NCBI GenBank assembly: GCA_013330155.1
Contig: DUIU01000080.1
Location: forward strand, 508 to 12,435
DNA: 11,928 nt
Source: Candidatus Poseidonia sp.
Lineage (GTDB): Archaea; Thermoplasmatota; Poseidoniia; Poseidoniales; Poseidoniaceae
Reading direction: 5' to 3'
The position numbers and the translations under genes are program-made. Positions 1 to 6,906 of this stretch are shown here, one piece after another. The notes under the pieces were generated by a model. That model was not told the DNA's origin and ran no database searches. It saw only the letters and a list, made by a program, of their open reading frames with translations. The first letter of the stretch is position 1, and each line of letters opens with the position of its first letter.

Positions 1-105
1 TTTGGCCGGGAATACTGCCCTGCACGCTACCATGACCTTACAACATGCCCCATCTGTTCGTGGGCCGCTACAAAAAAGCGAATCCGAGAAGAGATGAAAC
101 GCTGA
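1..105 (+). CDS. C-terminal end of a plus-strand Cys-rich protein, possibly endonuclease III family (5' partial)
   Basis: Reading from base 1 in frame 1 gives 34 residues and a TGA at 103-105. The tail contains FGREYC, then CPIC, then a basic helix-like end (KKRIREEMKR). The three cysteines are spaced C-x9-C-x2-C. A G-R-x-x-C-x-A-R stretch followed by C-P-x is reminiscent of the C-terminal iron-sulfur loop of endonuclease III/Nth glycosylases. However, the usual C-x6-C-x2-C-x5-C spacing is not met and the fourth cysteine is absent, so a zinc-binding tail of another protein is also possible. The frame is believable because it stops two bases before the end of the opposing operon, a typical convergent arrangement. 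Family assignment is weak; that this is a real gene end is more likely than not. Confidence 0.5.
   Translation, partial: FGREYCPARYHDLTTCPICSWAATKKRIREEMKR
70..80 (-). terminator. Candidate U-tract terminator of the archaellum operon
   Basis: Downstream of the last minus-strand stop codon (108-110), the minus strand carries a run of six T (bases 77 to 72) about 30 bases past the stop. Archaeal termination often needs only a short U-tract without a hairpin, and I see no convincing stem here. The tract lies inside the convergent plus-strand coding region, where it reads as Lys codons, so it may be coincidental. Confidence 0.3.
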
Positions 106-107
106 CC

Positions 108-539
108 TCAGAAGAGGGAGAAACCGCGTCCAACGATGCTTGTGACCATCACGACACCCGCCAGCATCATGGTTATGCGGACGGCGACGTGCTGATTGGT
201 GTCTTCTTGCGATTCCCGGAAGAAGGCATAACCGAGCATGACAATAGCACCGGATTGAAGGATGGTAGAGAAGGCACCGAAGAGTGCCACCTGGCCATCG
301 TAACTGTCCACATCATCGAGGTACTGGTCCGCTTCTTTCTCGTCAGTAAGGTCATAATCGGTGACATTCGGTGCAGAAGAGGACAGAGGAAACTGTGCCA
401 TTACGGCTGAAAACACAAGAAGAATCATGCCGATCATCAACCATTTTTGGAAGGTGTACATGCTTCCTTTGGCCATGGCCCCCGCAGGAGGCTGGTAAGG
501 AGAGGCGGCGGCTTGAGGTGGAGGGAGTGGGGCTTGCAT
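108..539 (-). CDS. Unrecognised three-helix membrane protein at the end of the archaellum operon
   Basis: A 143-residue protein that I do not recognise. Residues 1-26 are rich in Pro and Ala and probably cytosolic or disordered. Hydrophobic segments lie at about 32-50, 84-106 and 119-138. The stretch 58-82 between the first two is strongly acidic (Asp/Glu-rich) and is a likely extracytoplasmic or surface loop. The gene starts 42 bases after the flaJ stop, on the same strand, and probably shares its transcript. No clear Shine-Dalgarno precedes the ATG at 539. Met27 (461) has an AAGGA-like sequence just upstream and is a possible alternative start that would remove the Pro/Ala tail. Position suggests a link to the archaellum motor or membrane platform, but the sequence gives no direct functional evidence. 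Confidence 0.75.
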   Translation of the reverse strand: MQAPLPPPQAAASPYQPPAGAMAKGSMYTFQKWLMIGMILLVFSAVMAQFPLSSSAPNVTDYDLTDEKEADQYLDDVDSYDGQVALFGAFSTILQSGAIVMLGYAFFRESQEDTNQHVAVRITMMLAGVVMVTSIVGRGFSLF

Positions 540-581
540 GGAGACGACTTGGTAAAACGGGAGTATGAATGTTCCCGCATA

Positions 582-2384
582 TCAAACACTGAAGATGCTG
601 CTTGACTGTTCAAGGACGATGGCAGTGAACAGCGAGGCCAAACCAGCCACCCAAGTGAGTTGAATCATCTGCCCAATGGCACTTGTTCGAGTTCCGCCGC
701 GCAACCGGGTGGCAATCGATGAAACAGCCACGACTTGCATCAGAATCAAGAGCGAAATGATGATCTTGAACATTCGAATGTTATCGTCAACCGAAGATGC
801 ATCTTCCATCACCGGCAAAGCTACGCCCCCAGCAAATTCAGAGAGAGCACCAACTTCGGTATCGACCAAACCCGAGGCAACACCTGCAATGGCTTCACCG
901 AGTTGCAGGACAATGGATGTGGTGACGTTGAGGGAAGCAACGCTGGAAATCAACAAACCGAGCGCAACACCCCACATCGTGTTGGCCGAAAGGGAACGAC
1001 GGTTTCGAAGCGAAAGCAAATTTCCAACACTGCGGGACACCATTTCTGCGGTGCCTGCAGGCTGGCCAGAGGATTGAGACCCCTCAATGTAGATGCGAGT
1101 GTACCGGGAAATGACCGCCGAATTCGTATCAGCGGTGAAGTAATCCCAAGCTCTGTCCGAGTCAATTCGGGTTGAGAGGCGCTTTTCCAGCCGATCGATT
1201 GAATTGTCAAGCATACCAAAATCAATACCTCGCAAGGCTTTGATGGTCGCCGATGGCTCAGATGAACGCGCCTGGGCGGTACCACCGAGGGCTCGGATGA
1301 AATCCGGGTAAGTCTCGTCTCGCCGTTGAATTTGATTTTCCTCTCGACGCACCATGAAAGCAGGAATCATCAAGGGCGAGAAGGGCAAGACAATGAACAA
1401 CAATCCGAACTTATCCCACTGAGTGGTGATGATGTCCCACGTCCAAATTAACGCGAGTGTTGACAAGACCACCAAGCCGATTGTAATCACTCCTGAGAGC
1501 AATAAGGACCGCCGGAAATTGATGCGGAAGGGCGTGTCCATCTCATCACGTGCAAACGTCGTATCTTTGGGAATGGTGGCACGGAATGCGAAGACGGCAC
1601 CGATTTGAATGAACATAAAGACAAGAGAAGCGAGCAGCAGATAACGCAGCCGACTCGCCACTTCAATGGGTGTATCGTTCACGCCCCCAACCTCAAACAG
1701 GACCAAGTGAATACCTGCGATGACCAAGCCAAACAACCCAGCAGTCGTCAACGAGACATAAATTTCTTTGAGTGCGTCAACCGATTCGAGCCGTGTGTCG
1801 TAGAGTGTATTGTATTGCTCGGCGACGGTTTCCTGTTCCGAGCGCATGAATTCATCAATGGGCTGACCTGCTTCAATGGAAAACGCCATTCGGTCGAGGA
1901 AATCGGACCAGAGTGGGCTTGGGCTCTGGTGAGCCACGATACGGGCCGCTTCGGGCAAAGAGGTGTGCCATTTATCGACCAAGGTCTCAATGCGTTTCAC
2001 TTCCGAAGCCAACTCGCCGTAGTCTCGCATTTGCTTGAGAATGTCAAAAATTGACTGAGCACCCACCTCTCCAATAGAGAGAATGCCCATGCGAGTGATG
2101 AACATGTGCATTTCTTCTTCAATCAGCGTTGCAGAGCGTTGCACCTCAAGAATCGGGAAGACCACGGCGGCGGCTGCCGACATCAGCGTGAGCATGATGA
2201 CGAAGAGAACACCGGTGAACCCTGCAAAAAGCGCACCCTCCGCCAAACCCCCGGTCAGGAAGACCAGCACAATGGAGATGAGAAAAGTCGCCACCACGAT
2301 GGGAGCGACATAAAATGACAGAAAACGCGGAACCGGCATTTCAAGACGTCGAAGGGCAATTTGCCAAGTCGGCATGCGCTCCAT
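582..2384 (-). CDS. flaJ: Archaellum assembly platform protein FlaJ (ArlJ)
   Basis: FlaJ is the polytopic inner platform of the archaellum, homologous to the type II secretion GspF/TadB/TadC family. It seats the FlaI ATPase hexamer and supports archaellin insertion and rotation. The 600-residue protein has the expected layout. Two helices at about 26-45 and 50-78 are followed by a cytoplasmic T2SSF-like helical domain (about 90-210, including an acidic EEEMHMFITRMG stretch). Then come four helices (about 212-232, 248-268, 295-315, 326-345), a second charged cytoplasmic T2SSF-like domain (about 350-460), and three C-terminal helices (about 468-495, 540-560, 574-592). Nine membrane segments match the family. 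The start at 2384 has GAGG about 10 bases upstream; Met4 is an alternative. It begins 12 bases after flaI ends, in the usual flaI-flaJ order. Confidence 0.95.
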   Translation of the reverse strand: MERMPTWQIALRRLEMPVPRFLSFYVAPIVVATFLISIVLVFLTGGLAEGALFAGFTGVLFVIMLTLMSAAAAVVFPILEVQRSATLIEEEMHMFITRMGILSIGEVGAQSIFDILKQMRDYGELASEVKRIETLVDKWHTSLPEAARIVAHQSPSPLWSDFLDRMAFSIEAGQPIDEFMRSEQETVAEQYNTLYDTRLESVDALKEIYVSLTTAGLFGLVIAGIHLVLFEVGGVNDTPIEVASRLRYLLLASLVFMFIQIGAVFAFRATIPKDTTFARDEMDTPFRINFRRSLLLSGVITIGLVVLSTLALIWTWDIITTQWDKFGLLFIVLPFSPLMIPAFMVRREENQIQRRDETYPDFIRALGGTAQARSSEPSATIKALRGIDFGMLDNSIDRLEKRLSTRIDSDRAWDYFTADTNSAVISRYTRIYIEGSQSSGQPAGTAEMVSRSVGNLLSLRNRRSLSANTMWGVALGLLISSVASLNVTTSIVLQLGEAIAGVASGLVDTEVGALSEFAGGVALPVMEDASSVDDNIRMFKIIISLLILMQVVAVSSIATRLRGGTRTSAIGQMIQLTWVAGLASLFTAIVLEQSSSIFSV

Positions 2385-2396
2385 GTCTCATCATCC

Positions 2397-4112
2397 TCAG
2401 TTGTGATTGATCCCGACCCACGTGTCAATGGCTCGGCTAAAGTGGTCCCAGCCGTTTGAATAGTAGAGGCCGAGAAGGTCGAAGACATCGTCGTAATGCG
2501 TCAAGTCTCGGTCGGCCATGCGCTGAATGGCATCAGCACGGCGAAGCATTTCATCGTAGATATCACGCTTGTTGGAGAAGCCGGCCATGGCAGCAATCTT
2601 GTTTTCCAATAGGTGGGATTGGAACATACCACGGAAGTAGTGCTTGTCTTTGACAGGGTCCCACTCAAACATGCCACGGGTCAACACACCGTCGCTGTGC
2701 TTATTGTAGCCAATGACCTCATCAATTCCGGTGATACGTCGGGCGATACCACCGCCTGGCGCCTCAACCACTTCTTGGAAGATAGCGAAGTTGAGGTTGT
2801 CAAAGAAACGAATGGGCACGTTGATCGGGTCACCGGTGAAACGTTGAATCATCTTCACGATGGAGGAGGCGTGGAAGGTAGCAATGACGGGGTGGCCAGT
2901 CTGCATGGCTTGGAAGGCTGTAGCGCCTTCTACACCACGAATCTCACCGATGATGATGTAGCGTGGACGGCTTCGCAGAGCGGCCTTCAGTAAGTCGAAC
3001 ATTTCCACCCGGGAGTCTTCGTTCTTGGCGTCGCGTGTGACCAAACGCTGCCAAATCTTGTGGCGCACTTTGACCTCAGGTGTGTCTTCTGCCGAATAGA
3101 TCTTGACGTTGTGGTCAATGAACGGAAGAATCGCATTCAGTGTTGTGGTCTTACCAGAAGCGGTCTCCCCAGAAACGAGAACGGACATGCCGTATTCAAG
3201 ACAAATCCAAATGTAAGCAGCTTGTTGTGCTGACATCGTACCCCACTTGATGAGTTGGATGACAGAGATGGTTTCCTCTGCGAATTTACGGATGGTGAAC
3301 GAAGGCCCGAGCATGGAGACGTCGTCGGAGAAAATGATGTTGATACGGGAACCGTCAAGGAGCACACCGTCAATGATCGGCTTGTTGTCGGAGACCGGTC
3401 GGCCAATACGTTCGGACATCGCACGAAGATACCGAGAGAGCAATTCCCGTTCTCTGAAACGAATGTTCGAGGTGACCATTCCAAACACCTTGTGGTCCAT
3501 GTGAATGTGTTTCAAACCCACCGAGTGAATATCTTCCAGCATCTCATCGGACAGCAAGGGTTCAAGCGGACCGTTGCGGATCAAGTCGCGAACCACCACA
3601 TAGCTCAATCGCTCACGCTGGGTAGAACTGACGGTCAACCGTTTGTCATCCATGCCCACCATCTCCCAAAGTCGGCCTTGCCGGCGAACGAGATTGCTGG
3701 CTTCAGTGTCCAATATGGTGTAGCGATCAATCATCTGTTGGAGGATGTTTTCAAATTCATTGTCCGTGGTAAATGAGGGGGCAGAGGGTGCTTCTTGGAG
3801 CAAAGTTTCTACAAGTTCTCGACGAATGTTTTCTTCCTCTTCAGTCAATTGGGGTTCAAGACCGAACCACATGACAGTCCCACCCCCGTCATCATCTGCC
3901 GGGGGTTCGTAGATGTGGACGAAAATCGGTTCACGCGTGACATAGATAAGGTTCAGTGGACGCTGTTTTTTGGCGTCTCTGTCAAGCGGACCGTAGTAGA
4001 TTGGGCGAGAGCCATAACGCATCTCAAAATCGCGTACCCATTCCGCAACGTGGGGATAGGCCGCCATGACGCCGTTCAGGTCGCCCTTTGCAAAACGGGG
4101 TTCTTCAGTCAT
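2397..4112 (-). CDS. flaI: Archaellum motor ATPase FlaI (ArlI)
   Basis: FlaI is the type II/IV secretion-superfamily hexameric ATPase that powers both archaellum assembly and rotation at the membrane with FlaJ and FlaH. The 571-residue protein has a variable N-terminal region (about 1-110), an N-terminal domain leading into the core (about 165-300), and the ATPase domain. Key motifs are visible. Walker A is GETASGKTT at 315-323. The Asp box is around YSAEDTPE at 339-346. Walker B is IIIGEIRG at 386-393, with catalytic-type Glu390. The His box is TGHPVIATFHAS at 405-416, with His407 and His414. Length and motif order are typical, so the enzyme should be active. GAGGAGAGG sits 6 bases before the ATG. 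The gene begins 13 bases after the flaH stop, consistent with co-translation of its direct regulator. Confidence 0.97.
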   Translation of the reverse strand: MTEEPRFAKGDLNGVMAAYPHVAEWVRDFEMRYGSRPIYYGPLDRDAKKQRPLNLIYVTREPIFVHIYEPPADDDGGGTVMWFGLEPQLTEEEENIRRELVETLLQEAPSAPSFTTDNEFENILQQMIDRYTILDTEASNLVRRQGRLWEMVGMDDKRLTVSSTQRERLSYVVVRDLIRNGPLEPLLSDEMLEDIHSVGLKHIHMDHKVFGMVTSNIRFRERELLSRYLRAMSERIGRPVSDNKPIIDGVLLDGSRINIIFSDDVSMLGPSFTIRKFAEETISVIQLIKWGTMSAQQAAYIWICLEYGMSVLVSGETASGKTTTLNAILPFIDHNVKIYSAEDTPEVKVRHKIWQRLVTRDAKNEDSRVEMFDLLKAALRSRPRYIIIGEIRGVEGATAFQAMQTGHPVIATFHASSIVKMIQRFTGDPINVPIRFFDNLNFAIFQEVVEAPGGGIARRITGIDEVIGYNKHSDGVLTRGMFEWDPVKDKHYFRGMFQSHLLENKIAAMAGFSNKRDIYDEMLRRADAIQRMADRDLTHYDDVFDLLGLYYSNGWDHFSRAIDTWVGINHN

Positions 4113-4125
4113 CCTTGTCCTCTCC

Positions 4126-4863
4126 TCAGCTCACCGCTGTAATGTCGACAATGAAGCCCATGCCGGGTTCGACACGCCAACCAACGGATGTTTGAATCGG
4201 GCCGGCGGCGCGAAGGAAGCGAGTAATGACGATGCTTCGTTTTATTTCTCCACCGATGAGAGCGTTGTCTAAATCGAGAACCACTTCAGCAGAGGCGCGA
4301 AGGGTATGGAGCAGTTGGCTGTCCATTTCTTCGGGATCAGCGCACAGCATGAACGAGCGCCCATCGGACGCAATCTTGCGTAGTTGTTGAATCAGGGCAA
4401 AGTGGTCCGCTCGGCTGCCATTTTCTGGCATCAGTGAACTGGCAGAATCCAGAACAATCACGTCGGCGGCAGGAATGGCAGGACTGCTGAGTACCTCGCT
4501 CAACGAGACATCCTGGCGAGCATCAGCAACGGTACCATAACGGCTCAAAACCATCACTTGACCTTCGCGAATGGCGTCGGTCATCCCATAACCAATGCTT
4601 TCCATTTGCTCAATCCAGCCACGGGTTGTCAATTCGGTGGTGATGACAAGCACCTTCACACCGTTGTGGACCATGCCGTGAATCAAACGCTGAGCGATGA
4701 GGGATTTTCCTGCACCCACCTTGCCTTGAAGCAGGTAAAGCGAGCGATTGGGAAGTCGTAGGCCCATCGAGTCGGCCAGTGAATCGGTTTCAACTTCAAA
4801 CGGGAAGCCATCCTCAACAGGCTTGTGGGCCGTCATGAACGGATTTTCATCAGGCGAAAGCAT
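4126..4863 (-). CDS. flaH: Archaellum regulatory RecA/KaiC-like ATP-binding protein FlaH (ArlH)
   Basis: FlaH is a cytoplasmic RecA/KaiC-fold protein that binds ATP with little turnover. It sits in the motor with FlaI and modulates its activity. The 245-residue protein carries Walker A GKVGAGKS at 47-54 and an incomplete Walker B ending VIVLDSASSL (Asp139, with Ser rather than Glu next to it), as expected for a poor hydrolase. Another family signature is VITTELTTRGWIEQMESIGY at 73-92. Its start overlaps the end of flaG by 14 bases, and a strong GGAGGTGA lies 6 bases upstream of the ATG within flaG, which fixes the start and suggests translational coupling. Neighbours flaG, flaI and flaJ confirm the identification. 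Confidence 0.95.
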   Translation of the reverse strand: MLSPDENPFMTAHKPVEDGFPFEVETDSLADSMGLRLPNRSLYLLQGKVGAGKSLIAQRLIHGMVHNGVKVLVITTELTTRGWIEQMESIGYGMTDAIREGQVMVLSRYGTVADARQDVSLSEVLSSPAIPAADVIVLDSASSLMPENGSRADHFALIQQLRKIASDGRSFMLCADPEEMDSQLLHTLRASAEVVLDLDNALIGGEIKRSIVITRFLRAAGPIQTSVGWRVEPGMGFIVDITAVS

Positions 4864-5341
4864 TCAATCTCACCTCCGCATCGGCCACCGCTGAATGCGT
4901 GTAGCCGTTGACTCGTTCAGAAATTCCGATGAAGTACACAGCAACATCGTCGCCGTCTGAAAAGGACCAACTGTTGTTGCTTAGGGTGATGGCCAAGAGG
5001 TAGCCAGGATTCCAATCGGTTCCACTGGGTTGCACGGTCGCTGAACTAGATGTGGGTGCATCACCATTGATGAGCACCTCGTAGTTGGCAGCGTCAAGGT
5101 CAAATTTACCCGTGTTCACAAAGTACAGCGTAATGGTGCTAGCGGTCGTGTTGTGAGCCACCATCGCAGGGTCACCTGCAAGAGCCACGCTCACATCGTC
5201 CTTGTCAGAAGATGCACGTTCATTGATCTGGACCACACGCAGAGCGTCGCCCCATTCCGAGATGAGAACCGCGCTTGCACCGCCTGAAATCAGCAATGCC
5301 GTGACGAGCATGATCATCGAAGAAGTTCCTCCGTCCGCCAT
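4850..5341 (-). CDS. flaG: Archaellum stator protein FlaG (ArlG)
   Basis: FlaG is a membrane-anchored protein with an archaellin-like fold. In studied archaea it forms a pseudoperiplasmic filament capped by FlaF that tethers the motor to the S-layer. The 163-residue protein has an N-terminal hydrophobic helix (about 9-29, MIMLVTALLISGG) with a short tail. A beta-sandwich domain follows, with the family-like YFVNTGKFDLDAANYEVLING stretch beginning at about 73. Length is normal. I chose the ATG at 5341: the TTG at 5365 would overlap flaF by 20 bases, whereas the ATG follows the flaF stop by 4 bases with GGTGAT spanning that stop. Its own end overlaps flaH. Assignment as FlaG versus a second FlaF rests mainly on order (F-G-H-I-J), since both share the fold. 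Confidence 0.85.
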   Translation of the reverse strand: MADGGTSSMIMLVTALLISGGASAVLISEWGDALRVVQINERASSDKDDVSVALAGDPAMVAHNTTASTITLYFVNTGKFDLDAANYEVLINGDAPTSSSATVQPSGTDWNPGYLLAITLSNNSWSFSDGDDVAVYFIGISERVNGYTHSAVADAEVRLNAFA

Positions 5342-5345
5342 ACCA

Positions 5346-5993
5346 TCACCACAATCCGTGTCCAACCGTTGTTGGACCTACCGTAAGGGCCAGTCGTTCG
5401 CCTGCGTCCAAGCCGGTGTCAAACCAATCGAGCGACAAGGTTTCTCCAGAGAACCAGAGTTCCGAGTTGATCGATGAAGTGTAAACCGTCGAGAAAGGCG
5501 TAGGGTCTTTTCCATCTGTAAACAGCCACATGTCATCGTGATCGATGGTTGTGGAGCCGGTGTTGGTCAGGTTCGCGTACACAACGGTTCCTCGCACTGG
5601 GGTCAAACTCGCCGGAGCTGATGGAGACCCACCACCGTTCACGACAAGGGTTGGGAGCGATGAATAATTTCCGTGGCTGGTGATGACCACGGAAGTTATG
5701 GCTCCCGAACTGTTGACCGTGTAGGTGGCTGAAAATCCGCCGTTCCCGGTGGAGGCTTCAATCGTGCCTCCGCTGCTGTATCCCAATCCACCGCTGTTGA
5801 TGGTGACATCGACCATGGCGCCGGTGAAAATCACCGCGTCGTCGATGGTGAAGGTTGGTATTGGCTCATCTGCTTCCTCGATTCGGTCTACACCGGAATC
5901 AATTTGCAAAGAAATGGCCTGATAGGCCATTGAAAAGACCACCAGCATCGAAATACCGATGATCAATCCTCCTACACCAACCGAAGCACCCAT
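5346..5993 (-). CDS. flaF: Archaellum stator protein FlaF (ArlF) with an inserted beta module
   Basis: FlaF is an archaellin-like membrane protein whose extracytoplasmic beta-sandwich binds the S-layer and acts as a stator. The 215-residue product begins with a short Gly-rich tail and a hydrophobic helix at about 7-30 (LIIGISMLVVFSMAYQAISL). A coiled stretch leads into strand FTIDDAVIFTG at 48-58. The fold resumes at about 135 with VVYANLTNTGSTTIDHDDMW, the motif shared with FlaG, and continues to the C terminus. Between them, residues about 60-134 form an unusual Gly/Ser/Thr-rich segment with two similar halves (VTINSGGLGYSSGG at 63-76 and VVITSHGNYSS at 102-112). This makes the protein clearly longer than the usual 130-170 residues. 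The ATG at 5993 has GAGGAGAA 7 bases upstream and follows the previous stop by one base; a longer reading to 6125 would run deep into the upstream gene. Confidence 0.87.
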   Translation of the reverse strand: MGASVGVGGLIIGISMLVVFSMAYQAISLQIDSGVDRIEEADEPIPTFTIDDAVIFTGAMVDVTINSGGLGYSSGGTIEASTGNGGFSATYTVNSSGAITSVVITSHGNYSSLPTLVVNGGGSPSAPASLTPVRGTVVYANLTNTGSTTIDHDDMWLFTDGKDPTPFSTVYTSSINSELWFSGETLSLDWFDTGLDAGERLALTVGPTTVGHGLW

Positions 5994-5994
5994 G

Positions 5995-6858
5995 TCACTC
6001 TTCTCCTCGTAGCATGTGGAGTTGTCGCCATGAAGAGACCAAGGCTGAGAACACCAACAGTTGTCGGTGAGGCAGATGGTCTTCCAAAGCGGTCTCCGGG
6101 TCGCCGGGTTCCGCAAGTTGAACAATCGCGAGCACAGCGTCGCCTTCGTCCTGATCCAGCATGCCGGATTCCATGGCCTTCTGAGTAAAACTCACGGCGG
6201 CCATGCCGGACATGTGGTCAAGGAGAAGCGCTGCAACCGTAGGGGCACCTGTGCTGGAGTGATTGTTGCCGGAGCCGCTCGAACGGGGCGCAACCAGGAA
6301 CGGGTTCGCTGCCAAGGCTTGCGCCTCATACAACTCAACCAGTTGTCCTTGGTCATCTTCCATCATTCGTGCTGTTCCACCAACTTCCACCACTTCGCCG
6401 CTAGCCGTGATGATTCGGTCGCCAGAGGCAACCTCGCCATCATCCTCGTCGTATTCGCCTTCATCATGTGCACCACCTTCTGCCGAGGAACCCTCGGAAA
6501 GGGAGGCGCCTTCATCAAGGCGGTGTTCAACCATCCGAAGAACGTCTTCGACCATGTCAAGACGACTGCTGATGAGTCGCTCGAGGCCGGACGTGTCAAC
6601 GGTGGCAGGGGCAGCAGGCACCGGCGTTGGAGCTGGTGCGAGCGTGGCTGCGACGTTGGGTACGCTTTGTTGGCTGTTGATTCGCGCTCGTGTTGGTCCG
6701 GGTGAGATGGTCCACGCATCCTCTTCACTGAGCATCCCTTGTTCAGGGAAGGGCACCTGTTCGATGGCCACGTTGGCCAAAATCTTCAGGCGTTCCTCGC
6801 TCATTGCTTGGTCTGCGTTTTTGTTACCACCCGAGTTTCCACTGAATGGCCATGCCAT
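5995..6858 (-). CDS. Divergent FlaC/FlaD/FlaE-like archaellum switch protein
   Basis: FlaC, FlaD and FlaE are cytosolic proteins that dock beneath the motor and receive chemotaxis signals through CheF. This 287-residue protein occupies their position, between archaellins and flaF. It has no membrane segment or signal peptide. Visible parts are: an N-terminal amphipathic region (about 18-50), a Pro/Ala linker (69-88), a short coiled coil (about 89-115, GLERLISSRLDMVEDVLRMV) like that of FlaC, and a very acidic low-complexity stretch (121-145). A beta-like VASGDRIITASGEVVEVGG segment follows, then a helical C-terminal domain (about 205-285). Part of the latter (about 224-246) loosely resembles the FlaD/E helix pair that ends in a W-I-S-x-x-V motif, but the signature residues are not conserved. 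Start at Met 6858 is fixed by GGAGG 7 bases upstream; the in-frame start at 6885 lacks this. Role is inferred mostly from location and architecture. Confidence 0.65.
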   Translation of the reverse strand: MAWPFSGNSGGNKNADQAMSEERLKILANVAIEQVPFPEQGMLSEEDAWTISPGPTRARINSQQSVPNVAATLAPAPTPVPAAPATVDTSGLERLISSRLDMVEDVLRMVEHRLDEGASLSEGSSAEGGAHDEGEYDEDDGEVASGDRIITASGEVVEVGGTARMMEDDQGQLVELYEAQALAANPFLVAPRSSGSGNNHSSTGAPTVAALLLDHMSGMAAVSFTQKAMESGMLDQDEGDAVLAIVQLAEPGDPETALEDHLPHRQLLVFSALVSSWRQLHMLRGEE

Positions 6859-6865
6859 TGTAAAT

Positions 6866-6870
6866 CCTCC
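6866..6870 (-). promoter_or_regulatory. Shine-Dalgarno site deciding the FlaC/D/E-like start
   Basis: GGAGG on the minus strand with a 7-base spacer to the ATG at 6858. It lies 3 bases downstream of the base of the stem-loop at 6874-6901, so folding of that stem could influence ribosome access. Confidence 0.8.
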
Positions 6871-6873
6871 ATT

Positions 6874-6901
6874 CCAAGATATCACCGAAGTGATGCCTTG
6901 G
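6874..6901 (-). promoter_or_regulatory. Stem-loop with C(UUCG)G tetraloop after the archaellin genes
   Basis: In the RNA the outer stem CCAAG/CUUGG encloses a 2x2 internal mismatch (GC opposite AU) and an inner perfect stem AUCAC/GUGAU closing a UUCG loop. The closing pair is C-G, the exceptionally stable C(UUCG)G tetraloop. It begins 5 bases after the archaellin 2 stop and fills most of the 48-base gap before the next gene. There is no U-run after it, so it is more likely an mRNA 3'-end protector, processing site or partial attenuator than a complete terminator. Such an element would let archaellin transcripts outnumber those of the motor genes. Confidence 0.65.
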
Positions 6902-6906
6902 AGGGA

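Noticed and set aside
676..1175. Plus-strand open frames of 133 and 146 codons.
   Set aside because: Antisense to the C-terminal half of flaJ and overlapping each other in different frames; no protein-like features.
3255..3776. 173-codon plus-strand open frame.
   Set aside because: Antisense to the conserved flaI coding region; no recognisable motif or ribosome-binding support.
5342..5365. TTG start for FlaG at 5365.
   Set aside because: Overlaps flaF by 20 bases without a clear ribosome-binding site; ATG 5341 is better placed.
5994..6125. Extended N-terminus for FlaF starting at 6125.
   Set aside because: It would overlap the upstream gene by over 130 bases and place non-hydrophobic sequence before the anchor helix; the ATG at 5993 has a good Shine-Dalgarno.
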